This document shows positions 1 through 11,865 of a DNA stretch of 64,000 bases, piece by piece. A model generated the notes under the pieces. It had not been told where the DNA came from and did no database searches. It was given only the letters and a program-made list of their open reading frames with translations. How positions within the stretch are numbered: position 1 is the stretch's first letter; each line of letters begins with the position of its first letter. This stretch comes from Larimichthys crocea (taxonomy: Eukaryota > Chordata > Actinopteri > Sciaenidae), in assembly GCF_000972845.2 (NCBI RefSeq), contig NC_040033.1, forward strand, positions 4,616,241 to 4,680,240. The letters run 5' to 3'. The position numbers and the translations under genes are program-made.

Positions 1-1837
1 GACACCCAGTATGCTCTGGAAAACAGAAGGTCACACGAGGGACAACTTTAGAAACAGAGTTTTCTGCAGAACTGTGAGTGGAAAGAATGAAATGTCTCAA
101 GGTGACTGCAAACTTCAGCGATAACACATAATGAGCTTAATTTTCACGCCAGCAGTAAATCTCGGAGAGTGTATGGGTAATTTATTTCCATATTTCACAT
201 CAGTGAGGAAACATATTGTAGCTGGAGGCACGGGAAAATTAACCTATTTATATGATTTTTTTTATAATTGCAAGCTTTCAAAATCTCCAAGTCTATTTTT
301 TGAAAGTGATTGAAAAGCAAATCAACATTTCGGAATAGTGACCAGTGTTCAATCATTTTAAGGGAGTACGAACAAGACTAGAAATGTGTATGAGAAAATT
401 GAAAATGGACACAGTTTCTGATTTGGAGATTTTTTTTTTCATATATGTATCAAAGATATGTGTGTGTGTGTGTTTTGAAAAGAGAATCAATAATAATAAA
501 AAATAAAAAAAAGAAGCTTGAAAGCGTACACATGGGTGAGCCGGTGGTCTCGGAAGACCAGCCATATCGACTTAGCAATAAAGAACTGCAGGCTACATTG
601 CAGTTCTGTGTTGACTTCTAAACCAACCCCGAGTCCAAGTTCAACTCTGACACAACAAATAAATATTTAAAAAAAAGCTGCTTAAAATCTCTCCTATAGG
701 AAAGTCACATTATCTGTCCCTTGAAAGCCTTACCTTCAGGCGAGGCTTTTATAAATGGACTCTGGTCGCCTCCCTTGTGCTTTGCTTTCGGGATAAAAAT
801 AGCCCATCAATTGGACATGCTTACCGTGTCAGTCAGCAGCAGACCTCTTACTTTTTAATGCGGAGAGAAGAGCGAGCGACAGACGGCTGAGGAGGGAGAC
901 AGTGAGGAGGAGGAGGGCGGGAGTTAATGTAGAAGTTTTCATTGAAACTCGGCTGGAGCTGCATCTGCTTATGCTCGACTTGACACTGTACTCCTGAACC
1001 GACTGTACCAACCTACATACACTGAAATATTAAAGTTATCAGAGTTACAAAGATGTTAAAGAGCCATAGTTTGTTTTTTTTCCCACCATGGCAGGCAGAA
1101 TAAAAGTGACAGTCCTTTCACTGGATGATGCAAGTGTTTCATTCTCCTGCTGCTGCCTCGTGTGATCTTCTTGGTTGCCACCGACAACCACGAGTCATGA
1201 AATTCACACATTGCACATTGATTTTAGCCATGCCAAAAATAATAAAGAACTGTGTCTTTATTGAGTTTATAACATTTCTAATTAACAGACCATTGTGTAA
1301 AATGTAGTAGACGAATAACTGTTTGCATGTTTCTGTGCGGAGATTTATAGATGGATTTATAATTATAACTAATGGCATTTTCAGGACATGGAAAAGGGCA
1401 CCATAGCAGGCGGTAAAATCCATACCTGACAGTCTGCGAGAAAGTTTTAATCAATGCTGAATACTGTAATGAATATATAATTAGCTGGTGCTCTATTGAT
1501 TAAGAGCAATTTCTCCACAGCCCTCGAGCTGATAAGAGCATTTCATTTCATTAAATCTTGGTACATGACTGTAATTTCCTGGCTAGTTGAACTGAAGCTG
1601 TCTTTATATGGAATATAAAGCGCGCAGGCCGTCGTGATACTTTGCTCCCTGCAGCAGGATTTTGTTTTAGCACGGAGACGGTGATGTGCAGACGTGAAAG
1701 CACCTGAACTAAATGAGCATATTCACTCTAAAAGGTTTCTGCTAATGACTGATTTCTAAGTGGCTTTAATATCTTTATCACAAGGTCGTCTGAGCGTCGG
1801 GCAGCTTTTGGGTAAAGAACAACTGGCTTTTAAAGAT
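1..1837. other. Gene-free stretch, simple repeats and small hairpins
   Basis: No supported exon. It holds a short TG tract (460-473), an A-rich tract (about 488-517), and two small perfect inverted repeats: a 6-bp stem at 545-560 and a 9-bp stem with an 8-nt loop at 582-607. A TATA-like TTTATAAA lies near 748 and another TATAAAG near 1615, next to CpG-containing sequence, but no exon or start signal follows either. The part around 1430-1640 is complex and repeat-poor, with TAATTAG-type homeodomain-like cores, so it could be regulatory; this is only an impression. Confidence 0.5.
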
Positions 1838-2085
1838 AGAGAATTTCAACATTTTGGGAAATACCTCTGTCGGTCTGGTAGATAAAGAAGCTGCAGCGTA
1901 GCATTAACACAGTAGAAACAGAGATAATAAATCCACATACCAGCCCCTCTCAAGCTTAATAGTTAACCTGTATCTTGTTTGTTTAATCCATAGGAAAACA
2001 ACATAGAAACAGTGCTGCACACAACCCTCATGCAAGACATTTGAGAAGTTAATTGGTGCGCTTTAGAGATGCTGGTAGATGAACA
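1838..2085. repeat. Degenerate fold-back-type dispersed repeat, copy 1
   Basis: The stretch begins with ACATTTTGGGAAATAC and contains CTTGTTTGTTTAATCC, followed by TTAATTGGTGCGCTTTAGAG. I recognise these as pieces of both arms of a fold-back element that is very common in perch-like fish. Two further copies lie at about 7845-7925 and 57862-58150. The class is not known to me. Boundaries are approximate because the copy is old. Confidence 0.55.
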
Positions 2086-3983
2086 CGTATGTTGAAGCTG
2101 CAGGAATTATGACTTTAACGCTGTTGGTTTCTTTTCATCATGATTGTGGGTTTTTTCGGACCTTATCCAAGTGTTTGTTGTTGTAAGCCTGATGACAAAG
2201 GTCCCCTAACCTCAATGAAATAGTAATATGAACCCAAACTACAATGTTTCCCTATATCTACCAACCTAATTATGGTATAATTTAATACAAAAATTGACAA
2301 TAAAGGCATCAGATCAGAAGTCATTTGCATGAATCACTCTTGAGGGCACGACCCAATGATGTACTTTGTAATTTAATTTGGATGACTTGTATTCTATGAA
2401 CAGATAAAAATGGTATCAGTCTTATCTAACTCGTGGTTGTGAGCACATTTCCCCAGAAAATATTAAAATTTTAAACTAAAATAGAAGTTATTTTGTCTTT
2501 TTCCTGTCTGATTCCATTTTACTCACCATTTGGAACTTTGCAAATATCTGGTACACTATATATACAGTACAGTATGTGTATGTCCTTTTGTGGGCTATAT
2601 ACAGAGGGGTCTAGTGCTCCAGAGGTAGGTTGGGCCCCTCAGGCCCCTGACTTAAAACCCTCAGGGGCCTCATTAAAGCTTAGACCTGAGCTTGTGAGTT
2701 AGGAGTGGAAATGTCTTTTTCAGGCCAAGGCTGGGAAAAGCAGAGTAAGTAAGAGTCAAATAGACAGCGCAATGGAGTGTTATCACGGTGAGGCTATCCA
2801 TTAATGTCCGTTCGTGTTGCTCGTCTTCCGAGGAAAAACCAAAGGTCAGCAGATTGCCGAGTTCAAAGCTGACCCTTACTTTAGTCCTCTCCCTCTCACT
2901 CTTTTCTTGCAAGCTTTTACCTTTTGGGTTGTCGTGCTTGTTACGTAATCTGTTCAGATTTGATTTTCCAGGGGCAGAAATACTGTATATAAGAGATACT
3001 AAGATAAGCCCACATGTGCTTTGCGATAAAGGAACTCATCAGATACACAACATGAAACATATCACAGTTACAGATCTGATATAAAACACACTAGAGATGC
3101 TCTGGATGTGTGTGTGTGTGTGATGGTTTTCCCAGTATGGTAAATTAGGTCAAGATGGTCTTCATTAAGGGGAAGTAATTATCTCATCACTGTTTGATTA
3201 TGGCACATCGTATTTGTTGTTTTGCTGTCATAGGCGTCGTTAGTGACTCATTATGTGCCTTTGGGTATGTTCTCAAGCACTGAAACTACTTTTATATATG
3301 CATAGTATATGCATATTTTAGTGTGACATCTGCTCGGAAAAATAGTGTGGAATAAGGAGGAGAATTCATAAAAACATGTCTGTATTTGTCATGTTGCTGG
3401 TGCACATACTTGTGTCTGAACACTTTGACTGAACACAAATTGTAACCTTAATTCATTAGACACAGGTTGGCTGTTATCCAACGTAACCATCCATTTTTCT
3501 ACTTAATCAAAAAAGTTTCAGCAAGTGTGCTCTTTCTGTTATTCTAACACAATTCAAAGAAAAGACATGGACTGATGAGGTCCTGGAGTGTACGCGTTCT
3601 AAAGAGTTGTGCAACAAAAAAAGAAAAGTTCCAATTACTGTATGACCGTGGACTCCAGACCTCATTAGTCTGGCCTGTTTCAATTGACCGTCTGCCCTCC
3701 TTGGTTACCGTTGCTACATCTGTCAAGCTTTCCATTCTAGTACAAGTGCAGTTCACAATAACAATGACAGGTTTTGCACTTGAAATACATTTTGAAACTG
3801 GTTTTCAGTGAGCGCCTTTAGCATGCATGCATCTTTCCTGAATGGGGCGTTTTGTACCCTGCAATCCCACAACAACAATGTAGCTAGTTATTTATATACG
3901 TCTTGCTGGTAGGCTGTGGAAGCTCTGGTTTCTAAGCATGCTAATGTCTGCAACATAAACTTGTGGCTGTGTACATCAAGAGC
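2086..3983. other. Gene-free stretch with one GC-rich hairpin
   Basis: No gene is visible. A perfect 10-bp inverted repeat (AGGCCCCTGA, 10-nt loop, TCAGGGGCCT) lies at 2641-2670. A TG microsatellite sits at 3107-3122. The short reading frames show no splice-site context and no recognisable domain. Confidence 0.5.
2641..2670. repeat. Perfect 10-bp inverted repeat (hairpin)
   Basis: AGGCCCCTGA at 2641-2650 is the exact reverse complement of TCAGGGGCCT at 2661-2670, with the 10-nt loop CTTAAAACCC between them. It is GC-rich in an AT-rich neighbourhood. It could form a stable stem in RNA or be chance; no gene is attached to it. Confidence 0.7.
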
Positions 3984-4135
3984 TTCGGCTTCCTCCCACA
4001 GTCCAAAGACATGAAGGTTAATAGGTTAATTGGTGACTCTAAATTGAGCATGAATTGCCCAAACTCAGCTGGGATCGTCCCCAGCCCCGCCTCGATCCTA
4101 CAAAGGATAATAAGTGATTATAGATAATAGGTTTT
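3984..4135 (+). mobile_element. 3' tail of a non-LTR-type dispersed repeat (GGATAA family), copy 1
   Basis: Contains TTCCTCCCACAGTCCAAAGA, then GGTTAATTGGTGACTCTAAA, then a GGATAATAAGTGATTATAGA end. This order is the 3' part of an interspersed repeat that is widespread in teleosts and normally ends in GGATAAGCGGT followed by TGGA repeats. Copies on the minus strand lie at about 40042-40215 and 54768-54815. I infer a LINE tail from the tandem GGAT-type ends; the clade is not resolved. Confidence 0.65.
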
Positions 4136-5437
4136 GTGTTTGGTTCTTTGGTTTTGGAAGCTCACACTACATGCACACCACTGTGATGTGTGTACAAATA
4201 CAAACATTACCAGACCTGCTGGGTCCAGCGACGTTCTGATTGGACAGCTGCTGTCAGAGGGAAGGGTTTAGAAAATGCTTAGTTTACCTGGACTGATGTG
4301 CAGAGCTTAAAGTAAAACACAAACAGGTATGTAGGTGGATATTACGCGAAAGTATGTCCCTAAGGCATACTTTAGTATAGATCCCCTTTTAAAAGCTAAA
4401 TATCTTGTACAAGAACTGGTATCCCTCTTCTGTGGAGGGTTTGATCTGATCCCTTGAAAATGTGTGCACTGCATTTCTAGACTACATGAGCCAGTTCTGT
4501 TTAGCTTTGGGCACTTGAGCGCCCAGAGCACTTCATCCTCAGGTTCTGAAAAAGTTGGGGATGAAGTGCCTTGCTTAAAGAAAACCCTCAAGTTATGCGA
4601 TGACTGTCATTACGTCGTTACCTGCAGAGCAGAATATCCCCAAAAAACTGCCACTTCATGCAGATCCTTCCAGCGAGGAAGATGTGGTACTGTAAGTGCT
4701 TTCGTATTCAGTTCCCTGCCTTGAGTACACATTCACCTTCTCCTTTCATACCTTCCTCACAACACGTTGCACATCTTTCATTTGTAGCCTCAAATCCCTT
4801 TTGAGAGTTCCCAAACATCGCTGTCTGCCCTGCCTTTTTTTTTTTAAATCCCCTCTAACGAAACATCGTGCCCCGTGGCAATGAAAGGAGAAACCGGGAA
4901 AGGCCCGTCATTGATCACGCTACAAACAGTCGTTGTCCGTGCTATCTCTGTCACATGTTCAATAACAATAGAGCATTTACAAATGCGATGCCAAGGTCAT
5001 CTGAAAGGCTCTTTGTGAAGTTCAAAGTCTGTCTCATGTTACTTTGATTTGGTGTGAGGTTACAACCCGAGATCTATATGACCTACATTGGCTCTCATTC
5101 CTAATCTGATCAGCGCTATCTGAAATGTTTAAAAGCATTTTCAAAGGGATTGTCCAACTTTGTTCTCTGAAACCTCCACCAAAGGCGTCCTTTCAGCGGA
5201 GGACATGCACACATATGCTCTCCTTTTACTCAATCAAGTCATTTACCTACAGTATGGACCCTAAGTAACTGTGATTGTACCATATGGAAGCGTTCCAAAC
5301 GTTTGTTTTTCCATGTTTTTCTGTGTAGAGGTTTCTTGTGCTGGCATTTTCTCTTCTCCCATGAGTTTAACCTTTCAACACCCACCAGCATTTGTGGATA
5401 ATAGACTATTTTTAGCTTTGTTAGAGCCATGATTCTG
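4136..5437. other. Gene-free stretch
   Basis: Nothing I can name. No exon with convincing splice signals, no simple repeat longer than about 10 bp, and no cross-match noticed to other parts of the window. Confidence 0.45.
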
Positions 5438-5700
5438 GGTCAGTTGGTCAGTTGACCACTTTAGTCCAGATTGAGATATCTCAACAACTGTCAGATGACA
5501 TTTTGTACAGATATTCATGATCCCCAGTGGATGAACATTGGTGATTACCTGACTTACCTGTCGTTCTATTTTATTCAAATGTATTAAACTATTGGAGAGA
5601 TTGTGATGGAATTTGATAGACATTCATGGTTCCCAGAGGGTGATTTGCAAAATTGTGTTCCCTGACCTTTCATCTTTATCCAAAACTTTGGTTTAAGACT
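5438..5700 (+). repeat. Dispersed repeat of the CTCAACAACT family, copy 1
   Basis: Shares with the copies at 15605 and 37575 the ordered blocks GACCACTTTAGTCCAGA, GATATCTCAACAACTG and ACATTCATGGTTCCCAGAGG. The block around 5505-5545 is echoed again at about 5615-5645, so the unit is internally repetitive. It is familiar from perch-like fish genomes. The class is unknown to me and no terminal repeats are visible. Confidence 0.6.
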
Positions 5701-7844
5701 AGCATTATGATTTTGAGCAAATCGCTCTGTGCTTAAGCCTCTTGTTTATCATTAAACACATGGGATTTGGGGATTTAAAGGATTTATTTCATTGTTGGAC
5801 TACCAGAGGGAGCATTTAACGAGAAAAAAAAAAGTACAAGCAGCAGCACGATTAATCCAAAATCCAAAAAAGAAGTGAGCTGTGGATCCTGTGTTTGCAA
5901 GTTTAGTTTGTTATAAGTTGTATTGCAAGTCGAAAATTATACATTATGTAATACATATTAACAGTGTTTAAGGTAGAAGAATAGTACAACTCAAGGGGTC
6001 ACCTTAATGACCTTTCCGTTTCAATGTATGTTAATTATTAAATTACCACAAACCATGAATCCAGTTACGAATAATATAGACTGAAAACACACACAGCTCC
6101 TTTCAGATCAGTAACCTTGTACATCCGCCTGTTGCTCAAGGGATGAAACAAGTTGATTCTATACCTGCATATACAACTCCGCTGAAGGCGATTATATATT
6201 CTACTAAGTTACACCATGTTATATTCCTTTTTTTCCTCTCTCTGCTGAAGCACCTCTCCGCCTGCATTTTACAGTGTGATGGAGGTATTTCAAGTGGCTG
6301 CATGTCCTCGCTGTTGATTTAACGCCTCTCTAAAAACTACTCACACACAAGGTTCTTCTTTGCATTTTCAAGTTTTTGGGGTTTTTTTTCCATAGAGAAA
6401 TTGTGGGTCCCATCCTCCCCTCAAAATGTCACTTCCAGACAAAGATTTGTTGCCGTTACCGAGCAAAAGCAAGGTAATTTGAAATGAAGGGGAAAACATT
6501 TCACAGTAATCATCCTAACTTGAATATCACCAAAGGCACATTTTAGGTTAATTACAGTTTAATGGAGGCAAAATGTACTAATTATATAGACCTTGCCATG
6601 GGCTGTAATTTCATTTTTGCACGCACAAACAGCCAAATTATTTATTGTTTCCTCAACGCTTTCATCCAATGTTCCCCGGAGGTTAGCTATCAAGACTTTC
6701 CCCAAACCTGCTGTGTTTGCCTGTGTTTTGGAGTGCCTCTTGTATAATACATAACTATTAATGGATTTAGCTCCTGGAGGAGCACTTGACCTGCAATTTG
6801 AAGAGGAAGCATCTCTGAGTGGAGAATTTACAGGTTGTCGTTCTTGACAAGGGTGCCTCTGTTCACACGCAAACTGCTCAGTAAACAGCTCTCTCTTCCA
6901 GATATGACAAAACCCAATAGAATATTTATCAGTGTGCATAGTGAACTTAATAGGGCTCATGTCTTGAAGCTGAGGCAATGTTTGGACAAAGACAGAACTG
7001 TCTGAGCTCCACAAAGCTTCTTCTCGCTGTAACACCTTTTTGGATGTTCAAGTTAAGCAATTCGGTTCATTATTTTAGGCAGAATGTGTCTTTTTATTTG
7101 AAGCTACACAGTGTTCCCCCCTAAGAAAACAATATGATATAACTTGAAGCTCACCCAGAGAGATGATTTCATATTCGTAGCCGTGCACCCACCTGTTCTC
7201 ATCTGTTTTCCAGCTTTCATCACCTGGCTTTGTTGGACTTTTCTTCCATACCTTGAAACAGCTAAATATCGAGCGGACAGCATGTTTAGCTATTTCCATC
7301 TTTTTTCATCATCCATTCTCTTATTGTGTGTCCATGCATTCCTCTCTCTGTCTGTGGCTGAGGTGGGACATGTGGATACTAGTGTTTTTAAAGTTAGAGA
7401 GAAAAAATGTGTATAGGATCTGTTGTGGTTCATCTAAAGGCAAAGCTTCATCTCATCAGGTACAGTATCGTCCATCGCTAAGAGAGGCTGCAGGTGAAGG
7501 CCAGAGGACGGAGGTCAGCGAGAGATAAAAGTGGGTTTCAGTTTCAAATGCCAGCTGCGCCTGTACACACTATCTATTCAGCAAACCATGTCTGAATTAT
7601 AGGCAGCCAAAAAACAGAACAAAGTGAAAACAGAGGTCGTATTTTCAGGTTCCGAAATTCATGTAATTCAGATATTTTATTAATGCCTTCCTTTAAACCC
7701 ACTGCCAACATAGTGGTTTGTTTTCCAAACTTCAGATCTCAGTGCCATCTTTGGCAATCTGGTGCAGGTGTCCTGCTACAGCTGCTTTTTGCAAACTGGA
7801 TAGAAAGCTAAAAGTTGTTTTTTTTTTAACGAGCCCCTAAAATA
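5701..7844. other. Gene-free stretch with a repeat-poor block
   Basis: No gene is visible. About 6480-6680 is complex sequence without simple repeats that carries homeodomain-like cores (GTTAATTACAG, ACTAATTATA). It has the look of a conserved non-coding element, but conservation cannot be judged here. The 158-codon minus-strand frame over 6559-7035 has no domain and no splice context. Confidence 0.4.
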
Positions 7845-7925
7845 CAGAGCAATAGTTTGAGATTTTGGGGAATAAACTTATCTGCTTTCTTGCCGAGATT
7901 TAAGAGGAGAAGAGTAAGATCACAC
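7845..7925. repeat. Fold-back-type dispersed repeat, copy 2 (fragment)
   Basis: TTTTGGGGAATAAACTTATC followed by GCTTTCTTGCCGAGATTTAA matches the start of the same family as the copies at 1838 and 57862 (compare GCTTTCTCGCTGAGAGTTTG at about 57877). Only the outer part of the element is present. Confidence 0.6.
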
Positions 7926-10035
7926 TTGTGTCTATCCTAAACAAAGAACCTCTGAACCCTACTACAGCACTTTTTTTTCTAGTTGACATAATGGACAATT
8001 ACATTTCCATGTACACTAATTTTCCACTATTATTCCAAATATGATGCAGGTCATGTAAACATAGTTTCTCTTTGGATATTCCTAAAGAAGCCAAATATTT
8101 TGAATGTATCATTCAGATGAAGACGTGGGATATGCTGATATTATTACGATTTTTTTGGACACATGCAGTGCATTTCGTCTTTTTCAGAATAAGAAAAAAC
8201 TGAAAAAGAATTGAATATTTTTTTTTTGCATGTAAACACAGTCAGTGACTGCCCTACAGATGTGCATTAAACTTAGAGACTTTGTGACAAAAAGAAAAAA
8301 TACAGTGTCTGTCATGCTGAAGCCAGATGTGTCTTTTATTGCTTTTTGTTTGAAAATGAAACACATTCCTGAAATTGGTTGCAGTACCTTGGACATTCTC
8401 ACACAGACACACACATTCTTGATTCATGTTTTCCCCACAAACCCACCAACCAATGACTTGCTTCATTTCGTTGACTCAGCAAACCCGAAATCCACTGACT
8501 GTCAATAAGAGTCCCTGAGACGGCTCACCACTTGGCAGAAAAAAAAACAGAAGCCAAAGTATGTTGCTCGTGAATACAAATAAATAAATAAAGTGTAATT
8601 CTTTCGAAAAATGGTTTCAACTGAGATGAAACGGCGATCATTTCTGTGAGTGTAGGCAGAGGTCTTCTTTGAGCTTTCTCTTTGACTGGCGGTTTAACCC
8701 CTCCAATTTGCAGCGCTGTGTAATGGCATGCAAATGGAAAAGAGGAAGAAAAAAAAAAGGTTTTTAATCTAACACTGGGGAAAAACGCTGTCAGGCCAAA
8801 TAGTAGGAAGATTGATGACGACTTACGTGACTGCAGTCAGCCATTAACATCCATTTCCCCTTCGCTGTACATGGAGACACGCGGCTACAGCAGTTCAATT
8901 TCATACTAAAGCAACTAGGAACTAAATAACTTTTAATAGTTATGACTATCAAGCACTTCCAGACTATACTTGTTTGAAATCATGGCAACTTTTAATAGGC
9001 TTTAAGATTTACCCAAGACTACTGTCGCCAAGGAGAAATTCATGTTCTAAGGAATAAATGCTGGTTGAGGATGTTCAAATGGGTTTGATCTTACATCCAC
9101 AATATCAAATTCAGGAAGATGCTTCTTTTAAAAGAAGGCAGACATAAACAGATAAATCTATAGGAGCTATAGCCCATCTATTATTCATGGCCTTTCCATA
9201 GGTCTCAGTCCAAAGGTCAAACCATACATATTTTAGCATCCTCTTCCTGAACCGTCAGTGTCTACACACCTCAGCATGGACAAAATTCTTCTCTTATCAA
9301 AAGCAGGGGTCATACATTAACTGCACTATATTTGCTGGACATCATTGTTTTTTTGCATAGATCCTTCTATGTTTCTCAAAATGACTCTTCTTTTACGCCA
9401 ATCATTTGAGATAAAGTGAGGTTCTTCTTGAAATGTGTCAGAGAGGTAGTGCAGTTTTTAATAGTCACTGTTTGGTTGTAAGGTTGCTGACCCCAATGAC
9501 TTTATACCATCCCTGGTGCATCCAAGCTGCCAAAGGAACCAATATAGACCCAGGTAAACATTTTCCCAATTTGGAGGATGTTAAAACAAATTGTTCTGGA
9601 AGTAAAGAAGTGAAAGTAGCCTCAAATCCTGCAGGAATTCATTTCGTTCTTTGTGCCAAATTTCCGCGTAAAAGCTGGATTTGAAATAAGAGTACTCACA
9701 ATGCATGCACAGGAAGGCTCATTATAACTCCAATTTCACCGTGATGAGTGATTTTTAAGATTGAGCAGAGGCTGTGCTGGTCGGTGGAAAGTAGGACAGG
9801 TCACCGTGGACAGTAAACACACATCAGTTTGTATTGTGACTACTTTAAAACTGTGCAGAGAAACCACACCAACATTCACAGATCAGTTTAGTCTTGGAGG
9901 TTTGCCAGACACGAGATAAAAAGGAATATAGTCTATTCTTTCACCCACTGGTTTTTATCTCCAATGTGTCTCATCTTCTTCATGGGCCAACATTTTTTTT
10001 AAGACTAGTGTAGTGTCTAGTGTATTCCAGACTGA
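7926..10035. other. Gene-free stretch
   Basis: No gene is visible. Small features only: a 10-bp A/T-rich inverted repeat (8178-8187 with 8200-8209), a T run near 8219, a short AAAT tandem at about 8577-8593, and an A run near 8747. No recognised mobile element. Confidence 0.45.
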
Positions 10036-10290
10036 TGCCAACATAAGACAAGACATAAGACAAACAGAAAACAGACAAAAGACAAGACAACAGGAAAAAA
10101 AACGAGACAAGACATGAGATGAGACAAACTAGACAAGTGATTAAAAAAACACAAACAAAGAAGACAAGACAAGGATAAAAAACAAAAGACAGGGTGAGGA
10201 ATAAGACAAAGGAAAAGAGACAAGAGCAAAAAAATAAATAAAAATCAAGAGTAAAAAGCAAAATAAGAGACAAAAGACAAAACATACAAG
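10036..10290 (+). repeat. Decayed GACAA/AGACA-type purine-rich tandem tract
   Basis: About 250 bp consist almost entirely of A, G and C on the + strand, with irregular units such as AGACAAGACA, AGACAAAAGACA and AAGACAAGG. The complementary strand reads as low-complexity TTGTC/TTTTGTCT, which is why two meaningless leucine- and phenylalanine-rich reading frames appear on the minus strand. It looks like an old pentanucleotide satellite. Confidence 0.7.
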
Positions 10291-11520
10291 AAAATCTATA
10301 ATATTACTTAGACTAGAATATGACTAAACATCTAGAACATAAGTAAGGTGACGGTAAATGTGTCTCTCAGAAGCAGCAAGCCTACTTACTGGTTGGAAAG
10401 GTTGGAACATTAGTTCATCATTGGCACAGTTTCCCACAGTTTAATGCGAGTGTCATTGACGTTATGCCAGAACTACCTTAGTCGCATTATGTTGTCACCG
10501 TCACTACTGCATTGTATTGTGAGATATCTGTGTCCCTGGAAATGGTGAAATGCTAAAATAATTGTAACAAACAGGTTATTAAACATGGTCAAATAATATG
10601 ACATTCTCAGTTATTTCTGCCATTGCAAGTCATTTTCCACAGCACTCTTTCCGGCTCTGCTTTGCATCCTGCAGCTCAACTCAAAAGAAAAAAGTTTCTG
10701 CTGTGCGCTGTACCAATTTAATTTGGTGAGGTGCCCAGTCTACATCATTACTGCACAAATCTTTCTCTGGTGTGTTTTTAATTCCACTCCGGGAGACTTT
10801 TCTTTCTCTTTCTGACTAACAGTTGAAAAGGTTGACCCACAAATGGCTCTTTGCTGTGATTGTGATTTGAAGCATCAACAGTTTCTCGCTTCTGTTAGTG
10901 GCTCTATCTATCTTGTTGATTTCGCTGACGGATGATATTTCTGTTGTTCAATAATTGCTAAGCGACTGTAACATAATGCCCATTTAGGTCATTAGGAGCC
11001 TCATATGGGTTTCCAACACACTCTATACAGAGTTTAGATAATAAACTGCCAGCATGTTGGGTCACTTCTGGGTTCACCACTCTCCATTTCACTTAATTTG
11101 CAAACACAAGAATCAATGGACCCTCAACGGAGCCAAATTGATTGTTTAACACACGAGCAACAACTGACTTTAAAGATATTTTACTGTAATGTCAAAGATT
11201 TGTGTTCCTTCAAATATTCTGTTGGATAGTTTTGCTTTGCACTTTCATGACATGACTGACATTGTTTTTTTTTTATTTAAAGTCCTTTGACTGAGTAAGA
11301 ACAAAGTAAAGGCTTTAAGGGAACATGCTGATCACACTGTCTGAAGCTGATCAATTATATATAATTATTCTCCCCTGAAGGTCTTTGCAACTTGTTTGAC
11401 AAACATTCTGTTTGCTGCAGTTACCGTAGTTATGGGCTGTTTTTTCAACATCTACAATAGATCAGATAATAGAAATATACCAGAAAATATGTAAATCACT
11501 TTACGCATGTTTGTGCCTTT
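10291..11520. other. Gene-free stretch
   Basis: AT-rich, complex sequence with no supported exon. No long simple repeat or mobile element recognised. Confidence 0.45.
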
Positions 11521-11865
11521 CAGTCCAGAACTAGTGGCTGGATTGCTGTGAAATTGCTACATGCATTCATGTTCCCCAGAGGATAAACCCACACCCTGCT
11601 ACATGCATTCATGTTCCCCAGAGGATAAACCCACACCCCTGACTTTTTCTCTAGTGCCTCAATGAGGTTGACATTTTTGTTTTTTAATACCTTTGGTCAC
11701 CTACTTCAGGTTATTAGCACCACAGGCAGATCATTTTTCACTTTTCTTGTAAGATTTCTTCACATCTACAGGACAGATTGGCACAAATCACAAAAACAAA
11801 GACATTCATAGTCCCCAGAGGATACGCCTGACAGACTTTGTTGATGCCCTGATCTGGCGCCAACA
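11521..11865 (+). repeat. Dispersed repeat of the CTCAACAACT family, copy 2, with internal 42-bp tandem duplication
   Basis: Carries GCTGGATTGCTGTGAAATTG, ATTCATGTTCCCCAGAGGAT, and further on CATTCATAGTCCCCAGAGGA, in the same order as in the other copies of the family. Within it, a 42-bp unit is present twice in direct tandem (11556-11597 and 11598-11639), with identical sequence as far as I can read. The near-identity of the two units inside an otherwise decayed repeat points to a recent local duplication. Confidence 0.65.

Noticed and set aside
6559..7035. 158-codon minus-strand frame
   Set aside because: Longest frame of the window but low-complexity in parts, no domain, no exon signals.
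9980..10285. Leucine/phenylalanine-rich minus-strand frames that look like membrane segments
   Set aside because: They come from the TTGTC-type low-complexity tract.
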